A DNA stretch of 59,422 bases from Fibrobacterota bacterium (GTDB lineage Bacteria; Fibrobacterota; Fibrobacteria; UBA11236), in contig JAEKLQ010000046.1 of NCBI GenBank assembly GCA_019509785.1, positions 975 through 60,396 of the forward strand. Direction: 5' to 3'. The first letter of the stretch is position 1, and each line of letters opens with the position of its first letter. The notes below the pieces were generated by a model that was not told where the DNA came from, did no database searches, and saw only the letters and a list, made by a program, of their open reading frames with translations. This document shows, piece after piece, positions 36,919 through 46,203 of this stretch. The translations under genes were made by a program, and so were the position numbers.

Positions 36919-38259
36919 ATGCCCGACGCAGTGCCCTTGTCCCGCGTTCCACTAGTGGGAATCAGCGCCGCGTTGGCCGCGTTTTTGGCGCTCGCTCCGG
37001 CCGCCCGCGCCTCCGATGAGAACGGCCCGTGGATTCCCGCTACCCTGCAAATCGGATTCGACGCCAACCTATCCGGCGAGGCCGGCGCAGACGATGGCAT
37101 CGCGCTTTATTACGGGGAGGGACGCCTGGAGGATCGTTTCCTGAAGCCGAGCTTCTGGTCCGAGGAAAGGTTCTGGCCCCACCTGGCCGGGTTCGGTTAC
37201 CGGGCCGCCCGCTCGATCCTGCTGGATGATCCGATTGCCGCCTGGCTGACGGTCGCGCAGCACGAGGTTTTCGGGCATGGCTACCGCGGCCGCGAGGCCG
37301 GCTACCGCGGCATCGGGTACGAGCTTCCCCTGCCGCAACCGTACGGCCGGGGCGGCGGGCTCACGAGTTGGGCCAACCTTTCCGATACCGTCACCTTCGA
37401 TCGCATCGTGGTGGTGTCCATGGCCGGGGTGGAAGCCCAGCGGGTGCAATCCGAAAGGCAGAAGCTTTATTGGACCCAATCGGGTTCCCTGGACACCCGC
37501 GGCGCCCGCTTGTACCTGCAGGGCGTCACCAGCCTCACCAATTACCTGTCCGTCACGCACGAATCCGATTTGAGCAAGCCCGATCCCGATCTGTCCAACG
37601 ACATGCTCGAGTACATCTGGTTCCTGAACGGAAAGGAGGATAACCGGCCCTTCGCGGACTGGCGCCTGCATCTGCGGCAAATCCAGGATCGGGCTTCGGT
37701 GATGCTTATCATTGACCCTTTTTTATGGTACTCCGTGTGGGGCCTGCTCGCGAAGGAATATTGGCAAGGCCGGGCTTTCTTCCGCTACCCGACGGTACCC
37801 ATCGGCCCGGTCCGCATGGTGCCGTCCTTCGGATATGGGCTGGGCCCCTGGGGCCCGGAGTACTCGTTCGAAGGCCTCTTCGCCATCGCCGACCGCGCGC
37901 TTTCCTTAACCTACCGATTGGGCGATGATACCTTCCGACGCTCGTTCGGATGGGACGCGGTCTCGCTCGGCCTATTGCATGCGGGCGGATGCGTACTGGA
38001 CGGGGATTTCCATTTTTGGATGCAGCCGCGCCTCCTGCTCGAAGCTTCCGAAGCCAACCTTCGCTCGGCGGCCCGCCGCCCCGGACTCTCGGTCGGATTG
38101 AACGCGATGTCTCCCGTCCTCCCGGGCGGATTCCCGATGCGGGCGACGGCGGGAGGCGGTTGGAAATCCTCCGGCTATCTTCCCGGCAAGGATTTAAAGG
38201 AAGGCGGATACTGGCGGATAGGGCTGGCATGGACTCCCAATGCCGTCGCGGCGGAATAA
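36919..38259 (+). CDS. Unknown secreted/envelope protein with HEVFGHG motif
   Basis: 446 aa. Signal peptide (LVGISAALAAFLALAPAARA) and a mature part rich in Trp, Tyr and Gly. H115-E-V-F-G-H120-G resembles a zinc-peptidase helix, but the second His is one residue too far for classic HExxH. The C-terminal third alternates like outer-membrane strands (GLSVGLNAMSPVL, YWRIGLAWTP). Family not recognised; metal binding is a guess. ATG 36919 is preferred over GTG/ATG options upstream because it places the signal correctly. Divergent from the effector-like gene by 202 nt. Confidence 0.55.
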   Translation: MPDAVPLSRVPLVGISAALAAFLALAPAARASDENGPWIPATLQIGFDANLSGEAGADDGIALYYGEGRLEDRFLKPSFWSEERFWPHLAGFGYRAARSILLDDPIAAWLTVAQHEVFGHGYRGREAGYRGIGYELPLPQPYGRGGGLTSWANLSDTVTFDRIVVVSMAGVEAQRVQSERQKLYWTQSGSLDTRGARLYLQGVTSLTNYLSVTHESDLSKPDPDLSNDMLEYIWFLNGKEDNRPFADWRLHLRQIQDRASVMLIIDPFLWYSVWGLLAKEYWQGRAFFRYPTVPIGPVRMVPSFGYGLGPWGPEYSFEGLFAIADRALSLTYRLGDDTFRRSFGWDAVSLGLLHAGGCVLDGDFHFWMQPRLLLEASEANLRSAARRPGLSVGLNAMSPVLPGGFPMRATAGGGWKSSGYLPGKDLKEGGYWRIGLAWTPNAVAAE

Positions 38260-38268
38260 AATCCGCGC

Positions 38269-38300
38269 AAAAAAAATCCGCGCCTCTCGGGGAGGCGCGG
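38269..38300 (-). terminator. Intrinsic terminator of the short sigma factor gene
   Basis: CCGCGCCTC (38278-38286) and GAGGCGCGG (38292-38300) form a perfect 9-bp stem, followed on the minus strand by eight T (A8 at 38269-38276). It lies about 65 nt after the sigma gene stop and just past the convergent gene. This is the clearest Rho-independent terminator in the window. Confidence 0.9.
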
Positions 38301-38364
38301 AAGGAAGAGATAGCAAGCGGGATTCGATCCCGCCGATGTCAGGCCTAGGCGTCAGGGCCGGTGC

Positions 38365-39180
38365 TTACGCGCCGACCATGGCTTGTAAATAGCCCTGGTA
38401 CTTGTTGGTCAAGCGGCCGAAGGCGTTGCTGGCGCGCATGCGGCGCAGCGCCTGGTCCCGCAATTGGCGCACGCGCTCATGCGAGATATTCAGGCCGACG
38501 CCCACTTCGCGCAAGGTCTGCGGCGCGTTCTGGTCCATGCCGAACAGGCCGGTGATCACCTGCGCTTCGCGCTCGGGCAGCTCGGAGAGGATTTCGCGCA
38601 CCAGCTCGCCGGTGGCGTTCTTCTCCAGCTCGTCTTCGGGGTTCTGCGCGCGCTCGTCGCGCAGCACTTCCTGGAACGAAGTGGTGGTGTCCGGGCCCAT
38701 GGGCGCGTCGAAGGACAAGCCGCGGCCGGCGGTCTGGATCAGGCCCCGCACCTCTTCTTCCATCTCCTTGCCTTGCCCTTGCTCCTTCAGGGCCTTGCGC
38801 ACGCGCAGGCACTGGTTCGCCGGCAAGCGGATCATGGATCCGGTCTCGTTGATGGCTTTGGTGATATAGGCCTTCATCCACCATACCGCGTAGGAGATGA
38901 ACTTGATGCCGCGGGAATTGTCGAAGCTCTCGACCGCGCGGATGAGGCCCATGGAGCCTTCGTTCACGAGGTCGGAAAGCGGGATCGGGCAGCCGCGGTA
39001 TTGCAAGGCCACCTTGAGCACGAAGCGCATGTTGGCTTTGATGATCCGGTTGCGCGCGGTGAGATCACCCTTGCGGCAGCGATCGAACAGCTTCTGTTCT
39101 TCTTCGCGGGAGATGGGGCGCGTCTTACGGATATCTTCCATATAACGCTTCAGAGATTCGTCATGGGAGGTATAAGACAT
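38365..39180 (-). CDS. Sigma-70 family RNA polymerase sigma factor, short group 1/2 type
   Basis: 271 aa: region 1.2 (SLKRYMEDIRKTRPISREEE), region 2 with IKANMRFVLKVALQYRG, LVNEGSMGLIRAVESFD and the -10 recognition helix FISYAVWWMKAYI, then region 3, then region 4 (LPEREAQVITGLFGMD, LNISHERVRQLRDQALRRM). Region 1.1 is absent, as in the short primary sigma of Bacteroidota and relatives. It could be the vegetative or a stress sigma. A promoter candidate lies 90-120 nt upstream and a strong terminator follows. Confidence 0.9.
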   Translation of the reverse strand: MSYTSHDESLKRYMEDIRKTRPISREEEQKLFDRCRKGDLTARNRIIKANMRFVLKVALQYRGCPIPLSDLVNEGSMGLIRAVESFDNSRGIKFISYAVWWMKAYITKAINETGSMIRLPANQCLRVRKALKEQGQGKEMEEEVRGLIQTAGRGLSFDAPMGPDTTTSFQEVLRDERAQNPEDELEKNATGELVREILSELPEREAQVITGLFGMDQNAPQTLREVGVGLNISHERVRQLRDQALRRMRASNAFGRLTNKYQGYLQAMVGA

Positions 39181-39271
39181 GGGATTCTTTCGTTGCGGGC
39201 CACCGGGCCCTGCGGGAATTCATTTCTCTTTTGGACGACACAAATTACAAATTCATTGCGTGAAAAACCCG

Positions 39272-39300
39272 ATAAATCTGCGTAGCGCTAATTGCGTCAA
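39272..39300 (-). promoter_or_regulatory. Candidate promoter of the sigma factor gene
   Basis: Minus strand TTGACG (39300-39295), 17 bp, ATTTAT (39277-39272) in a locally AT-rich stretch upstream of the sigma gene. The -35 is good, the -10 mediocre. It would give a leader of about 85 nt. Confidence 0.4.
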
Positions 39301-39350
39301 ATCCAGGCATTCCCCTGCCTTTCCAGGGTTTTTTGGGGGTATGCCCGAAG

Positions 39351-39560
39351 TTACCGGGAGGCCGGCCCCCGCCCCATGGCCGCCAAATCGGCGTCCTCCA
39401 GGTATTGGTAGACCTCCAGGATACGGGAAGGGGACCATCCGGTGGCCAAGAGGCCTTGCAGGAACTCCACCGAAAGGCGGGTATCCCGGATAAAGGGCTT
39501 CCCTCCTAAAATCGAAGGGTTTGACTGGATTCGGCCGGATGCGGAAGCTGCAGAATTCAT
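39351..39560 (-). CDS. DUF433 family protein, orphan VapB-like
   Basis: A 69-aa protein matching DUF433: SNPSILGGKPFIRDTRLSVE, then LLATGWSPSRILEVYQYL. DUF433 proteins are winged/helix-turn-helix-like and are often the antitoxin beside a PIN-domain toxin. No toxin gene is adjacent: the neighbours are the sigma factor and ftsH. AAGGA precedes ATG 39560. It may be a lone regulator or a leftover antitoxin. Confidence 0.75.
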   Translation of the reverse strand: MNSAASASGRIQSNPSILGGKPFIRDTRLSVEFLQGLLATGWSPSRILEVYQYLEDADLAAMGRGPASR

Positions 39561-39592
39561 AGGGTCCTTATTCTATCCCAACAATGTACGTT

Positions 39593-39621
39593 TTGCCAAC
39601 CCCGCGGTTTACTTGCGTAAT
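39593..39621 (+). promoter_or_regulatory. Candidate promoter of ftsH
   Basis: TTGCCA (39593-39598), 17 bp, CGTAAT (39616-39621) upstream of ftsH, leaving about 48 nt to the start codon. Four of six matches in each box; tentative. Confidence 0.3.
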
Positions 39622-39675
39622 GGCCCGTCTAGCGGCCCCATCCTGAAAAACCTTCATTCTGGAGGAGGTAAAACT

Positions 39676-41688
39676 ATGCCCTCCCCCCGAGATTGGTTTC
39701 CGGTTAAGGAAAAGGAAAAACCTCCCGAAGGCGGGGAGACAGGCAAACCTGAGCGGAGTAAGGGTCCCGCCAACCGGAACCCGCCAGGGTCCACCGGCAA
39801 CCGCTTCCTCATCTGGTACCTGCTGGGCATGGTCGGCATCATGCTGGCCGCGCGTTCCTTGGCGCCGCGCATGGGCGACGGGATGATCCCCTATAGCTCC
39901 TTCAAGGAAAAGCTGCGGGCGGGGGAAATCAACAAGGTGGAAATCGGGGCCGATCTCATCGTAGGGATGCCCAAATTGAAAGGCACCGATCCCAAATCCC
40001 TGGCCAAGGCCGCTCCCGTGCGGGCGGTGATGCCCGGGGAAGATGCCAGCCTCATCCCCATGCTCGACTCCCTCAAGGTGGAGTACTCCGCCCGTCCGGA
40101 GGAAGGCAAGGGCTTCCTACCCATGCTTTTGACTTGGGTGTTCCCCGCCCTATTCTTCCTGGGGATATGGAGCTTCATCTCCAAGCGCGCGGGCGGCGCC
40201 GCGGGCGCCGGATTGTTCTCCATGGGGAAATCCCGAGCGCAAGTGGTCGAAGAAGGCGAGGTCAGCACCACTTTCGAGGACGCCGCCGGCGTCGACGAAG
40301 CCAAGGAAGAGTTGATGGAAGTGATCGATTTCCTGAAAGCTCCCGCCAAATACCTGGCCATCGGCGGACGCGTGCCCAAGGGCGTATTGCTGGTGGGCCC
40401 TCCCGGGACCGGCAAGACCCTGCTGGCGCGCGCGGCGGCGGGCGAGGCCAAGGTCCCGTTCTTCCGCATCAGCGGATCGGATTTCGTCGAGATGATCGTG
40501 GGCGTGGGCGCGGCCCGCGTGCGCGATCTGTTCAAGCAAGCGCGCGAAAAGGCCCCCTGCATCGTCTTCATCGACGAGCTGGATGCCATCGGGAAAAGCC
40601 GCAGCAATTCCCTCAGCGGGCACGATGAGCGCGAGCAGACCCTGAACCAGTTGCTGGTTGAGATGGACGGATTCGATCCGCGCGTGGGCGTGATCATCCT
40701 GGCGGCCACCAACCGGCCCGAGACCTTGGATTCGGCCCTGTTGCGGCCGGGCCGATTCGATCGGCACATCCTGGTGGACAAGCCCGATCTGGCCGGGCGC
40801 GAAGCCATCCTGAAGCGGCATGCGCGCGGGGTGAAGACCGAGGAGAACATCGATCTGGCCGCCATCGCCCGCAAGACGCCGGGATTCGTGGGGGCGGATC
40901 TGTCCAACGTCATCAATGAAGCGGCCCTGTTGGCCGTGAAGGCCCGGCGGGAAAAGGTGGCCCAGGAGGATCTCGACGAAGCCATCGAGAAGGTGATGGC
41001 CGGGCTCAAGAAAAAGAACAGCCTGATGACGCCGCAGGAGAAGGAGCGGGTGGCGCATCATGAAACCGGGCACGCCCTGGTGGCCGCTTTTACCCCGGGA
41101 GCCGATCCGGTGGAGAAGATATCCATCATCCCGCGCGGGTTGGGGGCCTTGGGTTTCACCTGGCAATTGCCTACCGAAGAACGCTTCCTGATGACGGAAA
41201 GCCAGCTGCTGGCGCGCATCGACGTGCTCTTGGGCGGGCGCGCCGCGGAGGAAATCTCCTACGGGGACGTCTCCACGGGAGCGGCCAACGATTTGGGGCG
41301 GGCCACCGAAATCGCCCGCCAGATGATCATGGAGCATGGCATGAACGATCGTTTCCGGAACATGGTGCTCCGCGGCCCAAAAATCGGGGTGGGCGGCGGG
41401 GCCTTGCCCGAGAACTTCGGACCGAGGGAATTTTCCGAATCAACCCAGCGCTACGTGGACGAGTCCATCGCCGACATCCTGCGCGAACGCTACGCGCATG
41501 CGAACGAGATCCTGCGCGCCCGCCCGGAGTTGCTGGAAAAGGTGTCGCGGGCGCTGCTCGAGAAGGAGACCTTGACCCAGGCCGAGTTCCAGTCCCTCGT
41601 ACGGGGGAACGCCGAACCGGATCAAGGGGCCCCGGATCGCGAACGCGAGGCTGAAGCCGCGGATGCCGGTTGGCGCTCCAGGCATTGA
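39676..41688 (+). CDS. ftsH: FtsH, membrane AAA+ zinc protease
   Basis: 670 aa: a Pro/Lys-rich cytosolic N-terminus (about 45 aa), TM1 about 43-60, a small periplasmic domain, TM2 about 150-170, then AAA+ with Walker A GPPGTGKT (241-248), Walker [31 protein letters not shown], and the protease site HETGH (H462, E463, H466). It degrades membrane and regulatory proteins as a hexamer. GGAGGAGG precedes ATG 39676; longer open frames upstream are spurious. The N-terminal extension before TM1 is longer than in E. coli. Confidence 0.96.
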   Translation: MPSPRDWFPVKEKEKPPEGGETGKPERSKGPANRNPPGSTGNRFLIWYLLGMVGIMLAARSLAPRMGDGMIPYSSFKEKLRAGEINKVEIGADLIVGMPKLKGTDPKSLAKAAPVRAVMPGEDASLIPMLDSLKVEYSARPEEGKGFLPMLLTWVFPALFFLGIWSFISKRAGGAAGAGLFSMGKSRAQVVEEGEVSTTFEDAAGVDEAKEELMEVIDFLKAPAKYLAIGGRVPKGVLLVGPPGTGKTLLARAAAGEAKVPFFRISGSDFVEMIVGVGAARVRDLFKQAREKAPCIVFIDELDAIGKSRSNSLSGHDEREQTLNQLLVEMDGFDPRVGVIILAATNRPETLDSALLRPGRFDRHILVDKPDLAGREAILKRHARGVKTEENIDLAAIARKTPGFVGADLSNVINEAALLAVKARREKVAQEDLDEAIEKVMAGLKKKNSLMTPQEKERVAHHETGHALVAAFTPGADPVEKISIIPRGLGALGFTWQLPTEERFLMTESQLLARIDVLLGGRAAEEISYGDVSTGAANDLGRATEIARQMIMEHGMNDRFRNMVLRGPKIGVGGGALPENFGPREFSESTQRYVDESIADILRERYAHANEILRARPELLEKVSRALLEKETLTQAEFQSLVRGNAEPDQGAPDREREAEAADAGWRSRH

Positions 41689-41703
41689 GCCATTTTTAAT
41701 GGT

Positions 41704-42240
41704 CTAGCCTCTTTCCATCCAGTCGGGCGCGCCGATGGAATCGCGGGGGGTGGCGCCATTGCTCGGGGCGGCCGGGGCCGTTTTGCCGGGCGCGCCGAGG
41801 GAGGAATCGGACCCCATCCCGGAACCGCCGGTTCCGGTCCCGCCATTGCCCGAAGCACCTGGGCTGCCGGTTCCCGGTTGGCCGGATCCGGGCGAATTCG
41901 GCAAGCCGGTGCCCGGCGTGGCCGGCAGGTTATAAGGGCTGGACCATAGCGTATCGCGGCCATAGGCGCTATCCGAGGAGGATCCGCCCCTTCCTGGCAG
42001 CGTTCCCATGCCGGTGCCGCCCGCGGTGGAGTCCCAATAAGGCCGGTTGTACGCGGTATCCGAGCCGGGCGTGGTTGCGGAATTGCCGCGGCTCTGGGTC
42101 GTCGTGGCGGCCCATTTGGAGGCGCTGGACGCATTGGACGCCTGGGATACCTTCGAGGCTGCCTGCGCCATGCAAGCCATGGAGGCCGCCGCAAGGGAGG
42201 CCAGGACTGCGTTGCGTTTTAGCGGGTTTCGTACTGACAT
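41704..42240 (-). CDS. Secreted Gly/Ser/Pro/Thr-rich low-complexity protein
   Basis: 178 aa with a signal peptide (VLASLAAASMACMAQA) and a mature chain dominated by Gly, Ser, Thr, Pro and Asn (GSGQPGTGSPGASGNGG), no membrane segment and no recognised domain. Probably an extended or disordered envelope/matrix protein. Convergent with ftsH by 15 nt. Low complexity makes homology uninformative, but the signal peptide supports it as real. Confidence 0.55.
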   Translation of the reverse strand: MSVRNPLKRNAVLASLAAASMACMAQAASKVSQASNASSASKWAATTTQSRGNSATTPGSDTAYNRPYWDSTAGGTGMGTLPGRGGSSSDSAYGRDTLWSSPYNLPATPGTGLPNSPGSGQPGTGSPGASGNGGTGTGGSGMGSDSSLGAPGKTAPAAPSNGATPRDSIGAPDWMERG

Positions 42241-42361
42241 GATTCACCTCTTCTTCCGAATGGCCGAGGGGAGTAACATTGAAGATACGTTCGGAGGGGT
42301 GGGCGGAAAAATCTTGCTTCCTCCCGGCGCGAACCTTACTTTCAAGGGACCGCGCAACGGA

Positions 42362-42390
42362 GCGGCCACGGGCGATGGGCCCGTGGCCGC
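42362..42390. repeat. 12-bp GC-rich hairpin
   Basis: GCGGCCACGGGC and GCCCGTGGCCGC form a perfect 12-bp stem with a 5-nt loop, in the 220-nt gap between two leftward genes for secreted proteins. There is no T tract; possibly a factor-dependent terminator or mRNA 3'-end stabiliser for the OMP gene upstream. Confidence 0.55.
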
Positions 42391-42460
42391 CAATCAAGGA
42401 AATAGGGCGGATTCGCCCCTCGAAGGCCCGGCCGCCCCTTAAGCGATCGGGCCCGTTAGT

Positions 42461-42982
42461 TCAGGCTCCCGGAACGTTCCAGGTTACGCCTACGCCGACC
42501 TTGGTACCGAGGTAATCGGTGCGATCACCGTTGATGAACCACGTCGGGGTCACCAGGGCATTGAGGCCCACGCGAGGCGTAAACAGCAAGGAGGCCATCA
42601 CGTCCGGTCCCACGTCGAGGAAGTTGGCTTGCTCTTCGCGGGCATAGCCGACGTGGCCGCCGATCCGGGGCTGGAAGCGGGACGTATTCGGGCCTCCCAT
42701 GGCCGTCAACGCCACGCCGCCTTCCTGGATGTCGCTGTTGCTATAGGCGCCACCCTTGGCTTGGTAATCATCGAAATTGGCGCGGAGGCCCAGGCCTCCG
42801 GCGCCCATGCCCATGGCATGTTCGGATTGCACGAAGCCGTTCACGCCTACACCGGTGTTATAACCGCTTTGATCGAGCATGGAGGCTTGCGCCGCGACGC
42901 CGGTCTTGAGGTTGGTGTACGCGGCGTGCGAGGACACTCCCAGAGCGAGGACACCCAGAGCCGCAAGTTTGAGGATTCGCAT
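42461..42982 (-). CDS. Small outer-membrane beta-barrel-like protein
   Basis: 173 aa. A signal peptide (LAALGVLALGVSSHAA), then eight or so amphipathic Gly-rich strands (NTGVGVNGFVQSEH, GLGLRANFDDYQ, RIGGHVGYAREE, GLNALVTPTWFING) ending TKVGVGVTWNVPGA. This matches small OmpA/OmpW-like barrels in pattern, not in a motif I can name. AAAGGCGG lies 6-8 nt before ATG 42982. Divergent from the KefB-type antiporter. Confidence 0.6.
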   Translation of the reverse strand: MRILKLAALGVLALGVSSHAAYTNLKTGVAAQASMLDQSGYNTGVGVNGFVQSEHAMGMGAGGLGLRANFDDYQAKGGAYSNSDIQEGGVALTAMGGPNTSRFQPRIGGHVGYAREEQANFLDVGPDVMASLLFTPRVGLNALVTPTWFINGDRTDYLGTKVGVGVTWNVPGA

Positions 42983-43177
42983 ATGAACCGCCTTTCCGTT
43001 GGTCATAAGCTTAAGATAGGGTTCTGCGGCGGGCGATGCGCCTCTTTGGGCCAAGCGTCGGTCCGGCCGACAGTACGGGAGTGGTAGGCGCCCCTTCCGC
43101 AAGACCTGCCCCTCACATCGCCCTTCCGTTGCCCTGCCATTGCCATAGCCCCCTCGCTTTGATATGGTTTTCAAGCC

Positions 43178-45244
43178 ATGTCCCATCTTTCCTTCCTGCA
43201 CGATTTAGCCGTCGTCATCATCGTCTCGGGACTGGTCACCATCCTTTGCCATCGCTTCCGGCAGCCGGTGGTGCTGGGGTACATCGTGGCCGGGGTTATC
43301 ATCGGCCCGCATACGCCCCCGTTCCCCCTGATCAAGGACGATGCGGCCATCCAGACTTTATCGGAACTGGGCGTGCTCTTCCTCATGTTCAGCCTGGGCC
43401 TGGAATTCAGCCTGCGCAAGCTGCGCCAGGTGGGCGCGACCGCCTTCCTGGCCGCTTCCCTGGAGATCATCGTGATGACGGCGATCGGCTTCGCGATCGG
43501 GCGGGCCTTCCTTTGGTCGCGCATGGACAGCCTGTTCCTGGGAGCCATCATCTCCATCTCCTCGACCACCATCATCATGAAGGCGCTCCAGGAGCAGGGG
43601 CTGCGGGGAGAGGATTTCGCGAATCTGGTATTCGGCATCCTCATCGTGGAAGATATCCTGGGCATGGTGCTCATCGCCACGCTCTCGGGCATCGCCCGCA
43701 CCGGCAGCTTGCAATCCTGGGACGCCATTCTGATGGTGGGCAAGCTCGCCGTCTTCCTGATTTCCTCCCTGGTGCTGGGATTGATCCTGGTGCCGCGCTT
43801 GGTGCACTTCGTGGCGCGCTTCAAAAGCCAGGAGATGCTGCTCATCACCGTGCTGGGCCTATGCTTCGGCTTCTGCCTGGTGACGGTGCAATTGGGCTTC
43901 AGCCTGGCCTTGGGGGCGTTCTTGATCGGGGCGATCCTGGCGGAGTCCCGCGAGATCGGCAAGATAGAGGATCTGATGATCCCCCTCCGGGACATGTTCA
44001 GCGCAGTGTTCTTCGTTTCCGTGGGGCTGCTGATCGATCCGCGCCTCCTGTTGCAATACGCCTGGCCCATCGCCATCATCACCTGCGCCGTCATCGCCGG
44101 GCAGGTCCTCACCAGCTTTCTGGGGACCTACCTGGCCGGCCATAACATGCGCACCTCCATGCGGGTGGGCATGAGCCTTTCCCAGATCGGGGAATTCTCC
44201 TTCATCATCGCGGCTTTGGGCCTTTCCCTCAAGGTCACCAGCGGCTTCCTTTATCCCATCGCCGTGAGCGTCTCGGCGGTAACCACCTTGGTGACGCCCT
44301 ATCTGCTGCGCGGCTCGGACCCTTTCGTTTCGTGGCTGGAACGCAAGCTGCCGCCTACGGCGCATTCCTATCTGAACCTGTACAGCCGCTGGTTGGGGCA
44401 GTTCTCGCAAGGCCGCAAGGACAGCCAGGTGCGCGCCATCCTGCGGCGCATCGCCGGGCAGTTGGGAATCTTCCTGGGGCTGATCGGCGGAGCCATCCTG
44501 TCGGCGGTGCTGCTCTCGCGCATCCTCCTGCGCTATTTCCCGTCCCTTTGGCCCTGGCGTAACACGGTCAATTCCTTCCTTTGGGCCGCGGCGCTGCTGG
44601 CGGCCATGCCGGTCTATCTCTCCGCCTACCGCAAGCTGAAGGCCCTCGGGATGATCCTTTCCGAACTGGGCATCACCGATGCCATGGGCGGGTCGCGTAA
44701 AACCGAAGTGCGGGCGGTGGTGGCCAATGCCATCCTGGTATTCGGGCTGATGGCGCTGGCCGCTTTCAGCATCGCCTTGAGTTGGGCCGTCCTGCCTCGC
44801 GGTTATATCCTCTGGATCCTGCTCGCCTTGGCCGCGCTCTTGATGTGGTGGCTGCGCACGCCCCTCAACCAGATCTATTTCCAAGGGAAGGCGGCCTTGG
44901 CCGAGACCTTCGCCCAGCCGGCGGCGGCTTCCGAGCTCGCTTCCGGCCCCGTGGCGCGCGCGGTCCCCCACCTGCTGAAAGAGGCGCGTCTGGAAACCGT
45001 GCTCTTGGCCGCAGGGATGCCGGGCGCGGGCCGGACGCCGCGGGAACTGGACCTCAAGAAGCGGACAGGGGCCTTCCTGGTGGGGATCGAACGCGAGGGC
45101 CTGGAAATCGTGAACCCGGACGCGGACGAAATGCTTCTTGCCAACGATCAATTGCTGCTGCTGGGCAGCCGCGAGCAGTTGGACGCGGCCCGTTCCGCGC
45201 TGGCGGGCGCCCCCACGGGGGGCGAGGCGACCCTTTCGGGGTGA
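43178..45244 (+). CDS. CPA2 monovalent cation:proton antiporter, KefB type, with TrkA-C domain
   Basis: 688 aa. The N-terminal 390 residues have about 12 membrane helices with family motifs (FRQPVVLGYIVAGVIIGP, LGVLFLMFSLGLEFS, GILIVEDILG, the Asp in VEDI being the ion site). Then come three more hydrophobic segments (about 430-560) and a cytosolic TrkA-C domain (AFLVGIEREGLEIVNPDADE). The NAD-binding TrkA-N domain typical of KefB is missing, so gating differs. It exchanges K+ or Na+ for H+ across the inner membrane. It stops 3 nt before the phosphoesterase gene. Confidence 0.9.
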   Translation: MSHLSFLHDLAVVIIVSGLVTILCHRFRQPVVLGYIVAGVIIGPHTPPFPLIKDDAAIQTLSELGVLFLMFSLGLEFSLRKLRQVGATAFLAASLEIIVMTAIGFAIGRAFLWSRMDSLFLGAIISISSTTIIMKALQEQGLRGEDFANLVFGILIVEDILGMVLIATLSGIARTGSLQSWDAILMVGKLAVFLISSLVLGLILVPRLVHFVARFKSQEMLLITVLGLCFGFCLVTVQLGFSLALGAFLIGAILAESREIGKIEDLMIPLRDMFSAVFFVSVGLLIDPRLLLQYAWPIAIITCAVIAGQVLTSFLGTYLAGHNMRTSMRVGMSLSQIGEFSFIIAALGLSLKVTSGFLYPIAVSVSAVTTLVTPYLLRGSDPFVSWLERKLPPTAHSYLNLYSRWLGQFSQGRKDSQVRAILRRIAGQLGIFLGLIGGAILSAVLLSRILLRYFPSLWPWRNTVNSFLWAAALLAAMPVYLSAYRKLKALGMILSELGITDAMGGSRKTEVRAVVANAILVFGLMALAAFSIALSWAVLPRGYILWILLALAALLMWWLRTPLNQIYFQGKAALAETFAQPAAASELASGPVARAVPHLLKEARLETVLLAAGMPGAGRTPRELDLKKRTGAFLVGIEREGLEIVNPDADEMLLANDQLLLLGSREQLDAARSALAGAPTGGEATLSG

Positions 45245-45247
45245 TCC

Positions 45248-46096
45248 ATGCGGCGTCGATCACCAATTATATTGGCTATATCCGGACTCGCGGCGGTCTC
45301 CATGCTCGCGCTTGCCGCTTACGCTTGCTTCGTAGAACCCCATTGGATCCGGGTCCGCCAAACCCCCATCCGCATCGCTTCCGTTCCTTACTCGTGGCGC
45401 ATCGTCCATCTGACGGATCTCCACCTCTCCCCCGCCGTGTCCTTGGATTACCTGGAAGGGGCGTTCCGCCAAGCCATCGCGCAACGTCCCGATCTGATCT
45501 GCATCACCGGCGATTTCTTCACGGATCGCCTGGAAGGCCGCGAGGCTTACGCCGCAACGCTCCGCATCCTTTCCCGGGCGGCGCCGACCTTCGCTTGCCC
45601 GGGGAACCATGACGGAGGCAAGTGGGCCCACGCTCGGGGAGGGCCTTCCGACCCGGCCGAACTCCGCGGGCTATTGAAAGAGGCCGGAATCCGCCTGCTG
45701 GAGAACGAGGATACGATCCTGACCTTGCCGGCGGGCCGGATTCTGATCGGAGGGCTCGGGGACATCTGGGCGGAACGATGCGACCCGGGTCTCATCCGGG
45801 CGGATTTCGATTCCTCTTCCGCGCCGCTCAAAATCCTGATGACGCACAACCCCGATTCCAAATCGCGAGCGGCGGCGATCCGATGGGACTTGCTTTTGGC
45901 CGGGCATACCCACGGCGGCCAATTCAGCCTTCCCTTCGTGGGGACGCCCTTAGCCCCAGTAGGGGACAAACGCTTCGTAAACGGGCTCTACTCCTATACG
46001 GGCCGGCCCTTCTATGTCTCCCCTGGAGTCGGAAATCTGCACGGAGTCCGCTTCAATTGCCGGCCGGAAATCTCGGTCCTGGATTTGTCCCGTTGA
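45248..46096 (+). CDS. Membrane-anchored metallophosphoesterase (YkuE/YaeI-like)
   Basis: 282 aa. An N-terminal signal anchor (residues 7-27), then the five calcineurin-type motifs: D57-L-H59, G88-D89, G119-N-H-D122, a His in MTHNP, and GHTHGGQ. Two metal ions would be held at the active site. The relatives YaeI/YkuE act on UDP-sugar lipids or unknown envelope substrates. GGGTGA precedes ATG 45248 within 3 nt of the antiporter stop, so the two genes form an operon. Confidence 0.9.
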   Translation: MRRRSPIILAISGLAAVSMLALAAYACFVEPHWIRVRQTPIRIASVPYSWRIVHLTDLHLSPAVSLDYLEGAFRQAIAQRPDLICITGDFFTDRLEGREAYAATLRILSRAAPTFACPGNHDGGKWAHARGGPSDPAELRGLLKEAGIRLLENEDTILTLPAGRILIGGLGDIWAERCDPGLIRADFDSSSAPLKILMTHNPDSKSRAAAIRWDLLLAGHTHGGQFSLPFVGTPLAPVGDKRFVNGLYSYTGRPFYVSPGVGNLHGVRFNCRPEISVLDLSR

Positions 46097-46149
46097 GGCT
46101 GTTCCGGGATCTATATTTCGCCAAACGCCGAAATCCCTAAGGAACAGCC
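46097..46149. terminator. Nested inverted repeat between phosphoesterase and ECF sigma genes
   Basis: GGCTGTTCC (46097-46105) and GGAACAGCC (46141-46149) form a perfect 9-bp outer stem; inside, GGG..ATTTCG pairs with CGAAATCCC. No T run follows on either strand. Probably a structured transcript end of the antiporter operon, or a control element ahead of the sigma gene. Confidence 0.5.
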
Positions 46150-46203
46150 CGAAACGGGCGATCCGGCCCCGAGTAACATTCGCATGGCAGCACGGACATA
46201 CCC

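Noticed and set aside
38317-38333. GCGGG-ATTCGAT-CCCGC, resembling a tRNA T-arm
   Set aside because: The loop does not fit the TTCRANN register, and no acceptor, D or anticodon arms can be folded around it; it lies beside a terminator.
39301-39340. Intrinsic terminator after the DUF433 gene (CCAGGCATT... with T6)
   Set aside because: The best stem is only about 5 bp, and the T run is on the wrong side for the leftward gene.
46097-46149. Riboswitch ahead of the ECF sigma gene
   Set aside because: Only simple nested stems are visible; no known aptamer core, and it is equally explained as the end of the upstream operon.
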